Shown piece after piece: positions 43,413 to 58,400 of a stretch of DNA of 64,000 bases. Source of the stretch: Collybia mongolica (Eukaryota > Basidiomycota > Agaricomycetes > Agaricales > Clitocybaceae); NCBI GenBank assembly GCA_013420905.1, contig JAAXNY010000010.1, forward strand, positions 2,046,001 to 2,110,000. Direction: 5' to 3'. The notes under the pieces were generated by a model that was given only the letters and a program-made list of their open reading frames with translations, ran no database searches and was not told where the DNA came from. Both the position numbers and the translations under genes were made by a program. Each line of letters begins with the position of its first letter. Position 1 is the first letter of the stretch.

Positions 43413-46400
43413 ATGACACACACCAGTGCTATTCATGACCCACTGTGCATCAATCTACGTCGACAGACTAGAATCTTACAAAATATATTGCCGACGCCAT
43501 CTTTTCATGCGACGGAGCTCCTCGCCTTGCCAACCTCGGAACTCCTTACTGCCTTGTCAAGGCTGCTCGCGGCACCAGCATTCACCCTCACCATCGCGAC
43601 TCTCTACCGACCTATTTTGTTCGATCTTTGTGTGCGCTGGTTGGATGAAGAAGTCAATACAGAAGATCAACTTGTGGCACTGTGCCTAATATTAGAAGTG
43701 CACGAGGAGCTTTTCCCGTACGTGGCTTGCCAATCAATGTATTTTTCGCAGACTAAAGATTCTATGCAGCATCCTCAACCGGCTATTATCAAAACCCCCC
43801 TTTATAGATGGCCCGCTCGGCTTTATAAACAGTACACTGTCACCTCTCTCCGTTGATGCATCTCGGCTACAACGACTGCTACTCACTCACTATCGTATTC
43901 TCCAAGCGAATCGTGAATTTCCGCGGCACCTTTTCTGGTCCCTCTCACCCTTGTCCATCTTAATATGGACTCCATATCTCGATAACGGTGTGCGACTACT
44001 TGCGATTAGGTGTTATGCCCTCCAGAGTGGGATGGGTGAAGCAGAACGCGAAAAAATCGAACGCGAAGTACTTGGGGAATCATGCGGTGTCGACTGCCTG
44101 TTAGATTACGGAAAAAACATAGATGGGACCACAAAGGAAGTGGATGGGTGGATCATGCCGGTGATCGAGCTTCAACGGATTAAGCATATGCGGGAGGAGA
44201 TCCAGAATAAAGTGCAGGACTATTACGGCACTAATGAGGGAGACCCTCTTCATCGAATCGACCCCACAGAACTTAGGTGTGTATCTACTATCAAGTCACT
44301 TTGTACAGCCTTACTAACAATGATTCAGTCACCATACAGTAAATGTACACGGAGTCTTTCTACTTCGTGCGCTAAGTTCGACTCGAGAACCTACATCCCC
44401 ATTGATATCCACCCCAACATCCACTCAAGCACTCCAGTCATTTGCATTTCACATGTCTCTTCGCCTCCCAACACTCATAACCTCACCGCCCTCGTCTGGG
44501 AAATCACTCTTTCTTACCCATCTTGCCGAAATGCTCTACCCAAATGCCACCAATCATATAATCACTATTCACCTCGCCGATACTTCGCTTGACCCACGGG
44601 CTCTCCTTGGATCATATGTGTCCTCACCGACTCAGCCAGGGACCTTCGAATGGAAAGAGGGTGTCTTGATTCGATCCATGCGAGAGGGGAAATGGGTTGT
44701 GTTTGAAGACATCGATAAAGGTAGTAATGAAGTCCTCGGCGTCATAAAACCTTTGACTGAGTCGCTTCGGCTCGGGAAGTGGATAGGAGGGCGAGCATCT
44801 CTGAACATTCCAAGTCGGGGGCATGTTGTAGCTCACGATAGTTTTGCCTTGTTTGCGACGCGGTCCACCCTCCCATCTCGCGAAGGTTCATTTCCCCCTC
44901 CCGTGTTCTTTGGAGCACATAAATTCCACGAGATTGTCATTCACTCACCCCCTTCAGAAGAGTTAAAAACAATCTTCGATTCGCGGTTTCCCCGTCTTGC
45001 GGGCGGAGCTGCGTTGGCTATCATTCGACTCTGGGAGGCTGTCAAGGCAGTCGGACCTACAGCATCCATGAGGGATGTTGGTTTACGAGAATTGGAGAAA
45101 TTTTTTTCGCGTGTTCAAAGGCTCCTTCCTGTCTCCTATAAACCCATGGATATCGACTCTGATGGTTCGGCTGACGTACTTCCCTTGTCAACCATATTCC
45201 CCAACCCTTCACTAAGAGAAGATATGTACCTTGAAGCCCGCGACGTGTTCTTTGGTGCTGGGACGCTGACCACCGCTACCCGCACACATACGAAGGCTGT
45301 TGCAGCCGTGATTGGTGAACACCTTGGTCTCGAGCGCGAACGCCGTGATTGGGTACTCCGTGGCCGCACCCCGGAATTCGACCTCGAAAAGGATGTTAAT
45401 GGTAGTATCCTCGCCGTGCGGATTGGCCGCTCGCGACTCCCCGCTAGAACAACCAAATTGGAAATGATGCAGCCCGTGATGCGACCGTTCGCTATGCACA
45501 GACCTGCCATCCTCTTGCTCTCGAGGATCGCGACCGCTGTATCTCTGTCAGAGCCTGTTCTGCTAACAGGCGAGACAGGTACCGGAAAAACAAGCGTTGT
45601 AACGCACTTGGCTTCACTCCTTCGTCATCCGTTGATTTCATTGAATTTGTCCCATCAGACCGAATCGTCAGATTTACTTGGCGGATTCAAACCCGTTGAC
45701 GCGCGAATTCCGGGATCTGCCTTGCAACAGCGTTTTTTGGATCTTTTTGGGGGTACGTTCAGTCGGAGGAAGAATGAGAAGTTTGAGGCAGAAGTGAGGA
45801 AGGCGGTCGCGGAGGGCAAGTGGAAAAGAGCTGTAGGATTGTGGAAGGAGAGCAGTCGACTTGCGAAAGAGCGAATACAGGCTAAGCAGATTGAAGAGTC
45901 TAGGTTTGCTCTTTCGCCAGACATTATGTGTCTTCGTTAAAATATTTTTTGTAGGGCCGAAGAAGTCGGAAAATCGGAGGTGGCCACACCGAGGAAGAGG
46001 CGGAAGCTCGATGCACCTGGACTTAACATTCCTGCCACAAGCTGGGATATCTTTTCTCGGGATGTCGAAGAATTCGAGGTACAGCACATCCATGGCAAGG
46101 GGAAATTTGCATTTGGTTTTGTCGAAGGACCGCTCGTAAAGGCTTTGAGGTCTGGTGATTGGTAAGTATCCTGTCCTGTTTTTAAAAAATTTGCCAACAT
46201 GTAAATTTTGAAGGGTACTCCTTGATGAAATCAATCTAGCAAGTCCAGAAACCATCGAGTGTATATCTGGTTTACTTCATGACCCCACGGCGTCAATCAC
46301 ACTGACTGAGCAAGGTTCCCTCGAGCCTGTGCCCCGTCACCCCGATTTCCGACTCTTCGCATGCATGAACCCCGCAACTGACGTCGGGAAGAAGGATCTT

Positions 46401-49400
46401 CCGCCCAATATACGCTCGCGTTTCACCGAAATCGACGTACCTCCCCCCGATGCAGACAAGGAAATTCTCTTGAGTATCGTCAGTCAATACATTGGGACGC
46501 AAGCCATAGGCGACAAAGGCGCGATCATGAACGTTGCTGAGTTCTATGCTGCTGTTAAGGAGCTGGCCGAAAGGCGACAGCTCGCCGACGGGTCGAACCA
46601 CCGCCCACACTACAGTATGCGTACCCTTGCTCGCGCCCTGACCTTCGCCTCAGACGTGGCTAGCATGTTTGGGTTGAGGCGAGCAATTTGGGAAGGTTGC
46701 GTGATGGCATTTATGATGGTCTTGGACGCTAGCAGCACAGAACTTGTTACATCTTTAGCCCAGAAGCACCTTCTTGCTGGAGTTCGTAACCCTAAATCAA
46801 TGCTAACAAGGGAACCTTCCGTCCCACATTCCCGCTCCCCAGATGAATTCGTCAAGTTTGGCCCATTCTATTTGGAGAGAGGTTCATTACCGGAGGACCC
46901 CGCCGAAGATTATGTTATGACTCCGTCTGTGGAGACAAAGCTTATCGATCTGGCTAGAATCATCGTCACACGACGATTTCCTGTCTTGATAGAAGGTCCG
47001 ACTTCGAGCGGCAAGACAAGCTCTGTTGAATACCTAGCAAAGCGAACGGGCCATCGTTTCATTCGAATCAACAACCATGAACACACCGATATCCAAGAGT
47101 ATATTGGTTCATATATATCGGACCCTTTGACGGGGAAACTCGTTTTCAAAGATGGTCTTCTTGTGCGTGCTCTGCGCAACGGGGATTGGATCGTTCTCGA
47201 CGAGCTTAATCTAGCCCCGACGGATGTCTTGGAGGCACTTAACCGTCTACTTGATGACAATAGAGAGCTCCTCATTCCCGAGACACAAGAAGTCGTCCGA
47301 CCCCACCCACACTTCATGCTCTTTGCAACGCAGAATCCGCCTGGATTGTATGCAGGCAGGAAAATCCTATCACGCGCATTCCGCAATCGCTTTCTCGAGG
47401 TTCAATTCGAAGATGTTCCGCAGGCGGAACTCGAAACCATCCTTTGCCAGCGCTGTCGAATCGCGCCATCGTACGGAAACAGAATCGTCAGTGTATTCCA
47501 CGAACTTCAGAAACGGCGCCAGTCAAGTCGCGTGTTTGAGAGCAAGCAAGGTTTCGCCACCCTCCGTGATCTATTTAGATGGGCAGGCAGAGACGCTATC
47601 AGTTACCAAGAGCTTGCCGACAATGGTTATATGCTTCTAGCTGAACGGGCGCGGCGCGAGGACGACAAAATAGCGGTGAAAGAAGTGATTGAATCTGTCA
47701 TGAGGGTCAACATTAACGAAAAGGCCATGTACACTCTCCACGACTCATATGTCGACGTTGCGGCGTTCCTTGGTTGCTCCCTACCCACTGCATCGGGCAT
47801 TATTTGGACAAGTGCAATGCAGAGGCTGTTCACCCTTGTTTCCAGAGCTCTTCGATTCAATGAACCAGTACTTCTTGTCGGTGAAACAGGTTCAGGGAAA
47901 ACCTCTGTTTGTCAAATTTTCGCTGAAGCATGCTCACAACGCCTTCATGGATTAAATTGCCACCAGAATACAGAGACTGCAGACCTCATTGGTGGATTGC
48001 GACCAGTGCGAAATCGTGGTGCAAGAGAAGCAGAAGTATTCCAAGAGGCGGTTGGGGTATTGCAGGAGATTGGTATCAGTGATACTCCGAATACTTTCGA
48101 CGCTCTCGTTGCTGCTTTTACCAATGCACTCAAACCGAACGCCAATCTAGCTGTCCAGCATCGGTCGCGTGTGCAGGATGTCCAAAATAAACTCTTACGT
48201 TTGCAATCGATTTTCGAATGGCATGACGGCCCCCTTGTCGAAGCCATGCGCAGCGGTGATGTATTCCTGCTTGACGAGATCTCTCTTGCTGATGATTCTG
48301 TGTTGGAGAGGCTTAATAGTGTCCTGGAACCTTCCCGCACAATTGTTCTTGCTGAACGCGGCGGCGACCTCGAGCACCCTGCGATTCGCGCAGCTGACTC
48401 CTTCAAACTCGTCGCTACCATGAATCCAGGTGGTGATTATGGAAAGAAGGAATTGTCACCCGCTCTTCGTAATAGATTCACTGAAATCTGGGTCCCACGT
48501 GTCGAGGACCGCTCAGATTTGGAACTCATCGTGGGTAGCCTCTGGAAACATGAATCCCTGAAGGTGTATACTTCCTGTGTGCTTGATTTTGTTGAGTGGC
48601 TATGCACACGAGTGAGCGATCGCTCTCTGCTGAGCTTACGAGACATTCTAGTAAGTTGAATCTTGTTATGAGAATTGCAGAACTAATTGCCATGCTCCTA
48701 GGCTTGGATAACGTTCACCAACTCTGCTTATGAACCCGAAAATGAGAATGGTCTACCTCCTGCCGAGATTTTCGTGAGTTATGTTTTTCGTATTGTCTTA
48801 GAGTGTTTTTTTTTACGCTTTTGTCAGCACCATGCAGCGCATATGACATTCCTTGATGGCCTTGGTTCCTTACCTCAACTATCGGGTTATTCGCGAGATG
48901 CACTGCAGACATTGAAGAACGAAGCATTGACAAAACTTCTTGAAACTGTACCACTCGCTGGCGATGACACACTCTTTTCTTCTGTTCCTGCCCATAACCC
49001 AGCAACTTCCGTTCAGTTTGGATCTTTTGCCATACTGAAAGGAACAGCAGATATCACTCTTCACTCTTTCAACCTTCAAGCACCAACTACTCGTGACAAC
49101 GCCATGCGAGTCATACGAGCCTCTCAAGTCCAGAAGCCAATCCTTCTTGAAGGAAGTCCTGGCGTCGGAAAAACGAGTCTCATCACAGCACTCGCAAATA
49201 TATCTGGTCACAAACTTTGTCGAATCAACCTGTCTGACCAGACTGATCTCATTGATTTGTTTGGATCTGATCTTCCTGTGGAGGGTGGTGCACCTGGAGA
49301 ATTTGCTTGGAAGGACGCAGAGTTTTTGAAGGCCCTACAAGAAGGTCATTGGGTTCTTCTGGACGAGATGAACCTCGCTCCTCAAGCAGTCCTCGAAGGC

Positions 49401-52400
49401 CTTAATGCTGTCTTAGATCACCGAGGGACCGTTTACATCCCTGAACTTGGACGGTCTTTTGTTCGACACCCTTCCTTTCGAATATTTGCCGCTCAGAACC
49501 CTCTGAGTCAGGGTGGTGGAAGGAAAGGCCTGCCCAAGTCGTTTGTGAATCGCTTCACAAAAGTCTACATCGATGAACTCTCCCCAAGCGATCTTCTTAT
49601 GGTTTGTCAGCATATCTTTCCAGATTTTGATAAAGCTATTATACGAGCCATGATTTCTTTTAATATGTACCTGAATGAAGAAGTCGGGATTCAAAGGAGG
49701 TTTGCCAGAGAAGGTAGCCCTTGGGAATTTAACCTTCGGGATGTGATTCGCTGGGGAACCCTCCTTCGGACCTCACATCAGCCCCATCATCCTATGGAAC
49801 ATCTCCGTACTATTTACCTCCAAAGGTTTCGCACAACCCAAGACCGATATCAGGCCCGCCTTTTATTTGACAAAGTTTTTTCAATGACCAGTACGATGAT
49901 GGAACATATTCCGAGCATCTCGGTATCACCATCCCATATTCAAATTGGGCATTTTACCATGCAACGGAAGAACTTGGTGATGTTCTCGCCCCCAGGCCGC
50001 CTATTGAAGATGCATCTATCAAGTATAGAGTCCCTAGGACACTGTGTCTCACAAGGATGGCTTGCTATCTTGACAGGTCCACGAAATAGTGGAAAGACGG
50101 ATGCGGTGAGGGTATTGGCCCATTTTACAGGAAATCTACTCCAGGAAATAGCCGTGAATAGTTCCACCGATACAATGGACATCTTAGGCAGTTTCGAGCA
50201 AGCAGATCCACGAGGCCGAGCGTTTTCTGTCATTGACGACGTCCTCTCTCACCTTGACGATTACCTTCGCTCCAATGCAGGTTCGAGGATGGGCCAAGAT
50301 CAAGCACAGGCTCTACGAAAAGCCCGACATGGATCAACCCCTCTGAATATTGCTCTCCGCATGGCGTCAAACATCCTTTCTGAGTTACATGGAATTCCAC
50401 AATTTAGTTCAACTCTCTCGAGTAAGATTAATGAGTTGCTCTCAACAGAGGATGTTGCTGGTAGGTTTGAATGGGTTGATGGTCCTTTGGTGCAAGCCAT
50501 GAAACACGGTCATTGGCTTCTGATGGATGGCGCCAATCTCTGCAATCCTTCCGTTCTTGACCGTCTCAATTCACTCTGCGAACCAAATGGTTTCTTGACC
50601 TTGAGTGAACGTGGCTACGTTGATGGTACAGTGCAGATTCTCAAGCCACATCCGAATTTCCGTCTTTTCATGACAGTTGACCCTCAATACGGAGAACTAT
50701 CTCGAGCCATGCGCAACAGAGGAATCGAGATTGGTCTCTCTACAACACCTGTTTCGGACGATGCAAGCATACTTTCAGATTTTCAACGATTACCCTGGTC
50801 ACCAGCCATGGATCCAAAGCCCCAAAGCATTATATTTGACGCCACCCGTCGAGGATTAACAAGCCCATCTGTCCAAGTGACTCCACCTGTCCATTCATCA
50901 GGCCGAGTTTTAGACCAAGATTCAGGATTGTCAAGTCTAGTAGACCAGGCTCCATTGGTTGTTCTGTCTGATATGAGGTCTAACGGCGTTACAGATGCCC
51001 ACCTATCATTCCTTTCCCGCACAATGTCGCCTGCCTACATTCCACAATTCAGCCGCTTTGTGGAAACCCTACCATCCACTTCAAGCTCCGCCCTCATATC
51101 GTCGTTTTTGGCTCACTTTCCTGGCTACTCTATAACGTCAGCCCTCGCGCATCTACGAAAGGCATACGCAACATCATGGGGGTTGCCTTTAGATCACATT
51201 TTTTCTCAGGTCAGCTACTCTTTTGCCGAGGAATCCTTATATTGATGCATGTGTTATATAACTTTTTTGCCAATGAATAGCCCACGGACTTTTATTTGAT
51301 TAGCCCTTCTCATTTCAATTCAGAAATCGTCGCCAATGTCCCCTCTACCCGCCTTTTCATTCTCCATATATTGGACCTATCAATTGCTTTGCTGTTAGAT
51401 CATGAAGATCAGAGTCGATTTAACATGGGTTCTAAGGTCCGTGATCCGAAGGTGACTTATAAGGGGTCAAAGGAAATCGCCTCGGTCGTTCAGGCTATTT
51501 CCTCAATGGGCACTACCACCATGGAGTCTGTGGATTCAGACGATTGGGTTTCAGGATTGGTAATTCTATCTCTGAGCTTGAAAGAACAGTTTACTTATAT
51601 GGTATCCGATTATCAGGCGAAGATAAAATTAGCATGCAAACTTCTAAAATATGTGCGGTACCTACGCGAGGCGTCCATGAAATCTTCTTTCGATTTTTCT
51701 GCAGTCCAAGCAATTTCGAAGTGGATCATTGATGCTGTGGATGATTGCCCCCCTTCCTTCCTGCCACTTGTTGCCCAAGCTCAAGCACTGGTCGACGCCA
51801 TTTCACTTTCTTCCGGACTTGGTTTGGTTGAGATATGGTCGAGTTTCTTCGTTGGAGATCTTTCAGCGTTGCCATCGACTGAATTGACCACCATCAATAA
51901 GCTAGCGTCTTGCTTAAAGAGCACAAATATGATAAGTGCGTTGCTACCATCCCGAGCTTGTCCTTCCTCTAAATTCGAGTAGATCTACGTCGCCAAGTAT
52001 TCGATTTCATGTCGTTGCAGACCCTCCCAGGCCATTTACTGGTACAAGCAGTCCCGACATTAACACGTTTACATTCTGACCTTCATCATGTATGTGTTGT
52101 ATTGCCCCCGATTACCGATCGTCGTTCACCTTGAATATGTCTATCAGCGTCTACTTGAACACCGTTCCGAGGAAATCCAAGAAATTGTGGACATACAATC
52201 CACGATACTCATATCGGAACTCAATGCATTTGGGATCCCTGACAATACAGTATGTATCTGTTCGACATTGAACTTCCCCACAGTACTGACATTTTACAAG
52301 ACCTGGCTCAATACCATTGGACAAATCATCGAGACAGCGTACGAAACACGAGACCCCTTGCTTCGAATGGTATTCTATCAACATCTAATCTGGACTAAAC

Positions 52401-55400
52401 AAGCAGGAAAAAGTAAGGCTTCCGCTTCTCGAACGTATTCATTTTTCAAGGTTTCAAACCGTAGATGAAATCCCTGTCATAATCCAGACGAAGATTCAAT
52501 GGCTGAATGCGTTATGGAATACATCACCCGGTAACCAAGTCAGCATAAGCTTAATTCTTACTAAATGCTTTGACTTACCCCTACCAGCAGCTCAATGGCC
52601 CAACCATGCTCCTTCAGCCAACTCATCTTCATGCAACGCTTATATCATGGTAAGGATATGTAATTTTAATATCAGTCTTCATGTCTGATGGCATTTTAAG
52701 TGACTGGACCCGGAATTCTTTGAATTCGATTCAAACGTATGAGGTGGTGGTACGGCAAACCTCACGTTTGGCACTTTTGCAATGTCAGGAAGAGAAGTCG
52801 CGCCTCGAACAACTGACAGATCTCCTTTATCAGTCAATTTTCTTGGTAAAGTAGCGTCTTACTTTTTGGTCACATCAAGGTTAATATGATTTCGCTGATA
52901 CTAGGTCGCCACTTGTTTTTCCACCTCTTTCGAAGAAAATACATTGGAAGTCCTGCGGACCTTGACATCTGATCCGAGGGTGAAAATGGAAAGTGTGATG
53001 TGCAATATCGTGGCCTGTCTGGAGGCGAGTACGAATCAATCTTTCAAGCTTGCGGTGCAGAGGACTTTGCGGCCATTCTCCCAACGGCTACACGACGGCA
53101 AGGCCCGAGAACGCACCATCGCGGATTTGGGTTTATGTTGGGTTGCCATTGGCAGCTTGATCGTTGACCTTTTTGTTCCGGATGCTCCCATTGACCCCGC
53201 TGCTATCAAAAATTGCACAACGGAACGTTGGCGCGACGAACAGGAGACATTGAAGTCCCAGTTGAATCTTCATCGCCAATTAGAGGAACTCATGACGGGG
53301 AACTCCAACAACGACTTCCTCGATTACCTTGGCACCCATCTGAATGACGTTTCCTCCAGGCTTGCCGATGCGCCAAAAATGCCCGTCCGAAAAGACGTCT
53401 CGCGCTTGCAAATGTTCTGGTCAGAAGTACTACAGTTCCAACAGCAGATCCTTTCGCCACCAAAGATAGATGAATTGCTTTCGCTTCTTCTAGCTGGTGA
53501 CCCCAGCGCTTTGCCACGTGAACAAGTCACACAGCAATCCATGGCAGGTTTCTACCAGCGGTTGAATGTTGTTTATGCGGAATACGCGGACCTTAGTTCT
53601 CCCCTCCAGTTTGCGATTCTTCACATAAGAATGGGTTTGCGACTCGTCACGAATTCCAACATTTCGACCTCCGTACTTTCGGAGCCTACAGCACGAGTTG
53701 CTTCAGCCCTTGCCGCATTTCCATCTGTACGAGGTGCAGCTGCACTATGTGCTAATTCGGCAAATCCTGGGCCCTCAGCGCTCAGCCCTTTTCGCCATGT
53801 ACTACTCTCTATTTCTGCCATTGCTATGGAAAAGGCACTCGGCATCAATATTGAAACACGGATAGAAGCCCTTGACGTAGCTTATGAACAGGCCCTTCGC
53901 TTGTGGCTCATCGATCGCGCTAAGGAAAAAGAGATGGAGAAAGCAGACCAGTCCCTTTACCGTCAAAAGAATGTGGATCACGACCCTATTGGAGAGGCTG
54001 AAATGGAAGAACAAGAATTTCTTGCTTTATTCCCTTCCTTCGAGGATGCACTGGAATCCGAGGCCATGCCCCATGCGCAAAAACAAGTCCATTCTGCCCT
54101 TGTACAACCTTCAGACACACACCAGCTCATGATTATACACAACAGCATCCTTGGTTACTCAGAAAGTACGAGTGATGTTGTTCGATTCCAAGACATGCGG
54201 AAAGATGCATTATGGTTACTCCTTGAGTCGCATCTGCACATTCTCCCCGATACGTTAGATCACGAAAGCCTCCCTTTACAACTCTCCATACTTCGGACGA
54301 GGTTATCCGACCTTCAGTTGGCACCTACTGGTGGATCCATGTCTTACAACTTTTATGTCGACGCAAATGTCGTCGAAGCCAGAAAAGCCATCGCTGTCCT
54401 TAATTCTCTCAAAACTCGATTGGAAGTCCTCACTGAAGACTGGCCTGATCAAATGGTCCTCCGTCATCTCAAAGATCGTTGTGATCTCATTTTGGGCCTA
54501 GACCTTCACAGTCCAATTGCGAAAATCCTGTCAGCCTTAGAGCAGCTGCTACTGCAGACGGAAGACTGGGAAATCTATTCAAATCGTCAGAACACTCTTA
54601 GATTACATCAGCAGGAATTAATCGGATTGATAGTCGAGTGGCGACGTCTGGAGCTGTCCTGTTGGCAGGTTCTCCTAGAGTCACAAGCAAAGGCTTTTAC
54701 AGAAGGAGTGTCCGAGTGGTGGTTTAGGTTATATGATGCCACTGTAAGGGGTCCACTGGATGCCTGTCGACGTGATGGAGGAAAACAATCAGACAGCATG
54801 GACGAATATCTTGACACTCTCATCCCTCTTCTGGACGATTTCGTTCGCACCAGTCCTCTTGGTCAGTTCGATGCGCGTATGAAACTTCTCCATACCTTTG
54901 ACAACTATCTCCACCATCTCGGCCAGGTCAAATTACCACATGAAAGGCTTGCTCTGGATCGCGTCCGAAAAATTTTACACGCAACCACACACTATTATAA
55001 CCTGTATTCAGAGCAGCTCTCAGCCCATCTTGGAGAGCAGAGGGCGTTTTTAGAGAAGGAGATACGAGGGTTTATAAAGTTGGCGAGTTGGCGTGATATC
55101 AACGTCCAGGCTCTGAAGGCCAGCGCCCAACGCACTCACCACCAACTATACAAAATTATCCGGAAATTCCGCGACGTTCTCAAGCGTCCCATCTCAGAGA
55201 GACTGCACCCTCAGTCTGCGGACAACGCTGAAGCAAAGCAATTGCAACTAGAAAAAGTCCCCATAGATCTGGTGCTTTCTGAGTCGATCCCTGATGGCAA
55301 GCCCGGAGCTGCACTATCGGCTCACCTGATTTCTCTGAACCAGACTTTTATTCGATTTGACCATCTCGTTGCAACCAGGATCCGACCATTCATCCACTCG

Positions 55401-58400
55401 CGAGACGCCCGTATTGTAGACAACCTGGCCGTCGATGTCATTACGTCCGCAAAGGAGCTCTCTGCCCTTGCCGTCCCCAAGGAGGTTCCTGCAAATAAAC
55501 GAGAAAAGCATCAGAAGACTATATTGGTGCGAAAAAGGAAGGCATGGAGCGACTTATTAAAAGAATTGAAGCGCGCAGGATTTGCTTCTAATGTCAAGCC
55601 GGAAGTACTCCGACAGCAGGCCAATCCGCGATGGCTCCTAGAACAACCAATGACCCCTGAATTAGAGGATCCCGAAATTTCAACACAAAAGAGCGAGATT
55701 TATTTATCTCGGCTGTATGGCTCTCTTCCAGAGTTGCGTTTATTACTGTCGCACCATCATTCAGACCTTACAACGCGCGAACTGCAGAGGGGTATCATGT
55801 TATTGGAGTCGGGATTTTCCCTTTCACTTGATTTGCGATCTCGGTAAATATTTGACGACTAATTTAGCCAACCAACATACTGATGTTTTCTGTAGCTTGG
55901 CGAAGGCTTCAACCAAGTATATCAAATTGGAGCAACTGTCCACGCGTCTGAAAATGTTTGTTTTTACACCCAGGTTGATTCTTGCATCATCGGACCTCGT
56001 TCTTCATGCATCCACCATCCGGAACACCCTCTACAGGCTCTCCAACGCCCTCGAGGAAATGCAAAGTGGTATCCATACCTTCAACGACCTCAAACCTAAA
56101 TCAACTGTTCCGGAATCCTTTCTTCAAAAAATACGAAAACTAAACGATTCGACGTGTATCCTGCAATATCGTGTTGATGAAACTTTGCGAAATATGAAAC
56201 TTACTTCAATACCGGTTCTTTTGGACAGTGAGTTACCCCTTCCGCCTTCGGCCCGGATCAAATCTGACTTTTAATTTGACTGAAGCCGAAAATAATCTCC
56301 TCCTCGAAGCGACTCGGCATTTATTGCAGACATCTGCCACCCTTTTACTATGGTCAAACGAGCAAACTCAATTGCGTTATCTTATCTGTCCTACTGAGCA
56401 ATGGCTTTCCACCCAATCAATTCCAGATGTGCTGCCTACCGTTCCACAAACTGCTCCTCCCCAGGATGCCATCGATTTCCTCCTGAACTCTCTGCTCATT
56501 ACAATCCAGACTCTCGTCTCGAAGTGCCCTGAAATAATTGCAGGAGATCAAGATGATGATGCCGACAATTACATTCTCCGCGATTATCGTATCGTTCGTG
56601 ATTTTACTCATATGTTGAACTTTGACGCAATCTTGGCCGCTATCGACCGCGTTCTTCTTCACCTCACATGGTTCGAGGATGAGCTGCAACAAAATCTGCA
56701 GCGCATCTTACCTTTCCTTAATGTTTACATGGCCCTTGTGAAAGATCAGCTTGTCACGCATAGCCAGTGGACCAAAGCCCTCTTCAAACTGAGCTATGTG
56801 TTATGTTCAGTAATGCACACCCTTTCTACTCAAGGGTTCTGCAAACCTCCCGATGAGGACAATGCGGAAGCTGAAGGCGATACATCAGAGACCGTTGGGG
56901 GTGTCGGGTTAGGGGAAGGGACTGGATCAGAGAATGTTAGCAAGGATATTGAAGACGAAAGTCAGGTAGAAGGTCTTCAGGGTGATGATACTGATGGTCA
57001 GGATCCGCGGGACAATAAAGACGACGGGGACGCCATTGAAATGAGCGAGGATATCGGGGGAGCACTGGAAGACGTCCCGGAGACTGAATCCCAAGATGAA
57101 GCCGAATCAGACCACGAGAGTGACGCCGATCCAGAGGAAAAGCTTGGAAATCTTGATGCCTCAGACCCATCCGCGGTGGACGAAAAACTGTGGGGAGATG
57201 AGAAAGGCCCAGAGGGCGATCACCCGGACGACACAACGACCAAGGACCGTTCTGGAGAACACTCAAGCAACCCAGATGTCGTTGCCAAAGAAGGGAAAGA
57301 ACATTCGAATGAGAAGAAAGAAGACAAGGGGGCTGGTGAGAATATAAATGAAGATGAGGGTATCACAGATACCGAAGATCAATCAATGCCTGAAGGTATA
57401 GAAGATGAGGAAGAGGGTGGCCCCAACGGGGCTCCGATGGATGATCACGTTCAAGATGGTAATACTTTGGATCTTCCCGACGACATGGATCTAGGTGAAG
57501 ATGATCTAGACATGGGCGGAGAAGAGATGAAGAACCAAGAAATGGACGATGAGGTGGAAGCCTCACAAGAGGACGCTATGGTCGAAGACTCAGAGCTGGA
57601 TCAAACGATGGATGACATCACAAAGGGCCAACAAGCGTATGAAGAACCATTATCTGAGGAGATCCCTGAGATGACCGACCAGGATCAAGATGTGGATGCG
57701 CAGGCTCAGACTCAAGAAGTAGAAGCGAATGGTGATGAGATAGCAGCAGACGAAACAATAGAAGAGGCAATCGCTCGACCCGATGTCTCTAGTGAAGGAA
57801 CCACATCAGCGGGAGAATCGTTAAACCCAGAAGGTGGAGAAAGCGCATCGTCTGATCAAACAGGGAATGCCCAAGGTGCTGCTGGTGAAGCAGCGTCTGA
57901 CCAAAATGCCAAGAATAATGAAGCGTATGTCCCTACTTGCGTATACGATACAACCCTGAAGCTCACCATTTATTCCGCAGACCACCAGAGGCAAGTCAGC
58001 CTCAGAACGAGACCCAAACCGCAGGCTCTGCTGCTGCTGGTTCTCAAGAAGGGCAACTACCATCCCAGTCCGAAAGTCAAGTTCCCACAAATCCCCTGCG
58101 CAGCTTGGGAGATGCCTTCAAGGAAATAAAACAACGATTCGATGAGATCCTCACCGGGGAACAACGCGACATACCACGGGAGCAAACTGGTGATGCTGGC
58201 GCTCCATCACAGGTTGAGTATCTCAGACCGGATGACACTGACCATGAGATGCAAGCGTTGGGCCCAGCTGAGGAAGAGCAAGTCGCCAAACTGAACGAAT
58301 TGACGTTAATCGATGGGGATGATCAAGGAGGAGAGTCGGCGCCTATGGATATTGATCATCCAATCGAAGCAGAAACACACGAACGGGCAACCCATAATCA

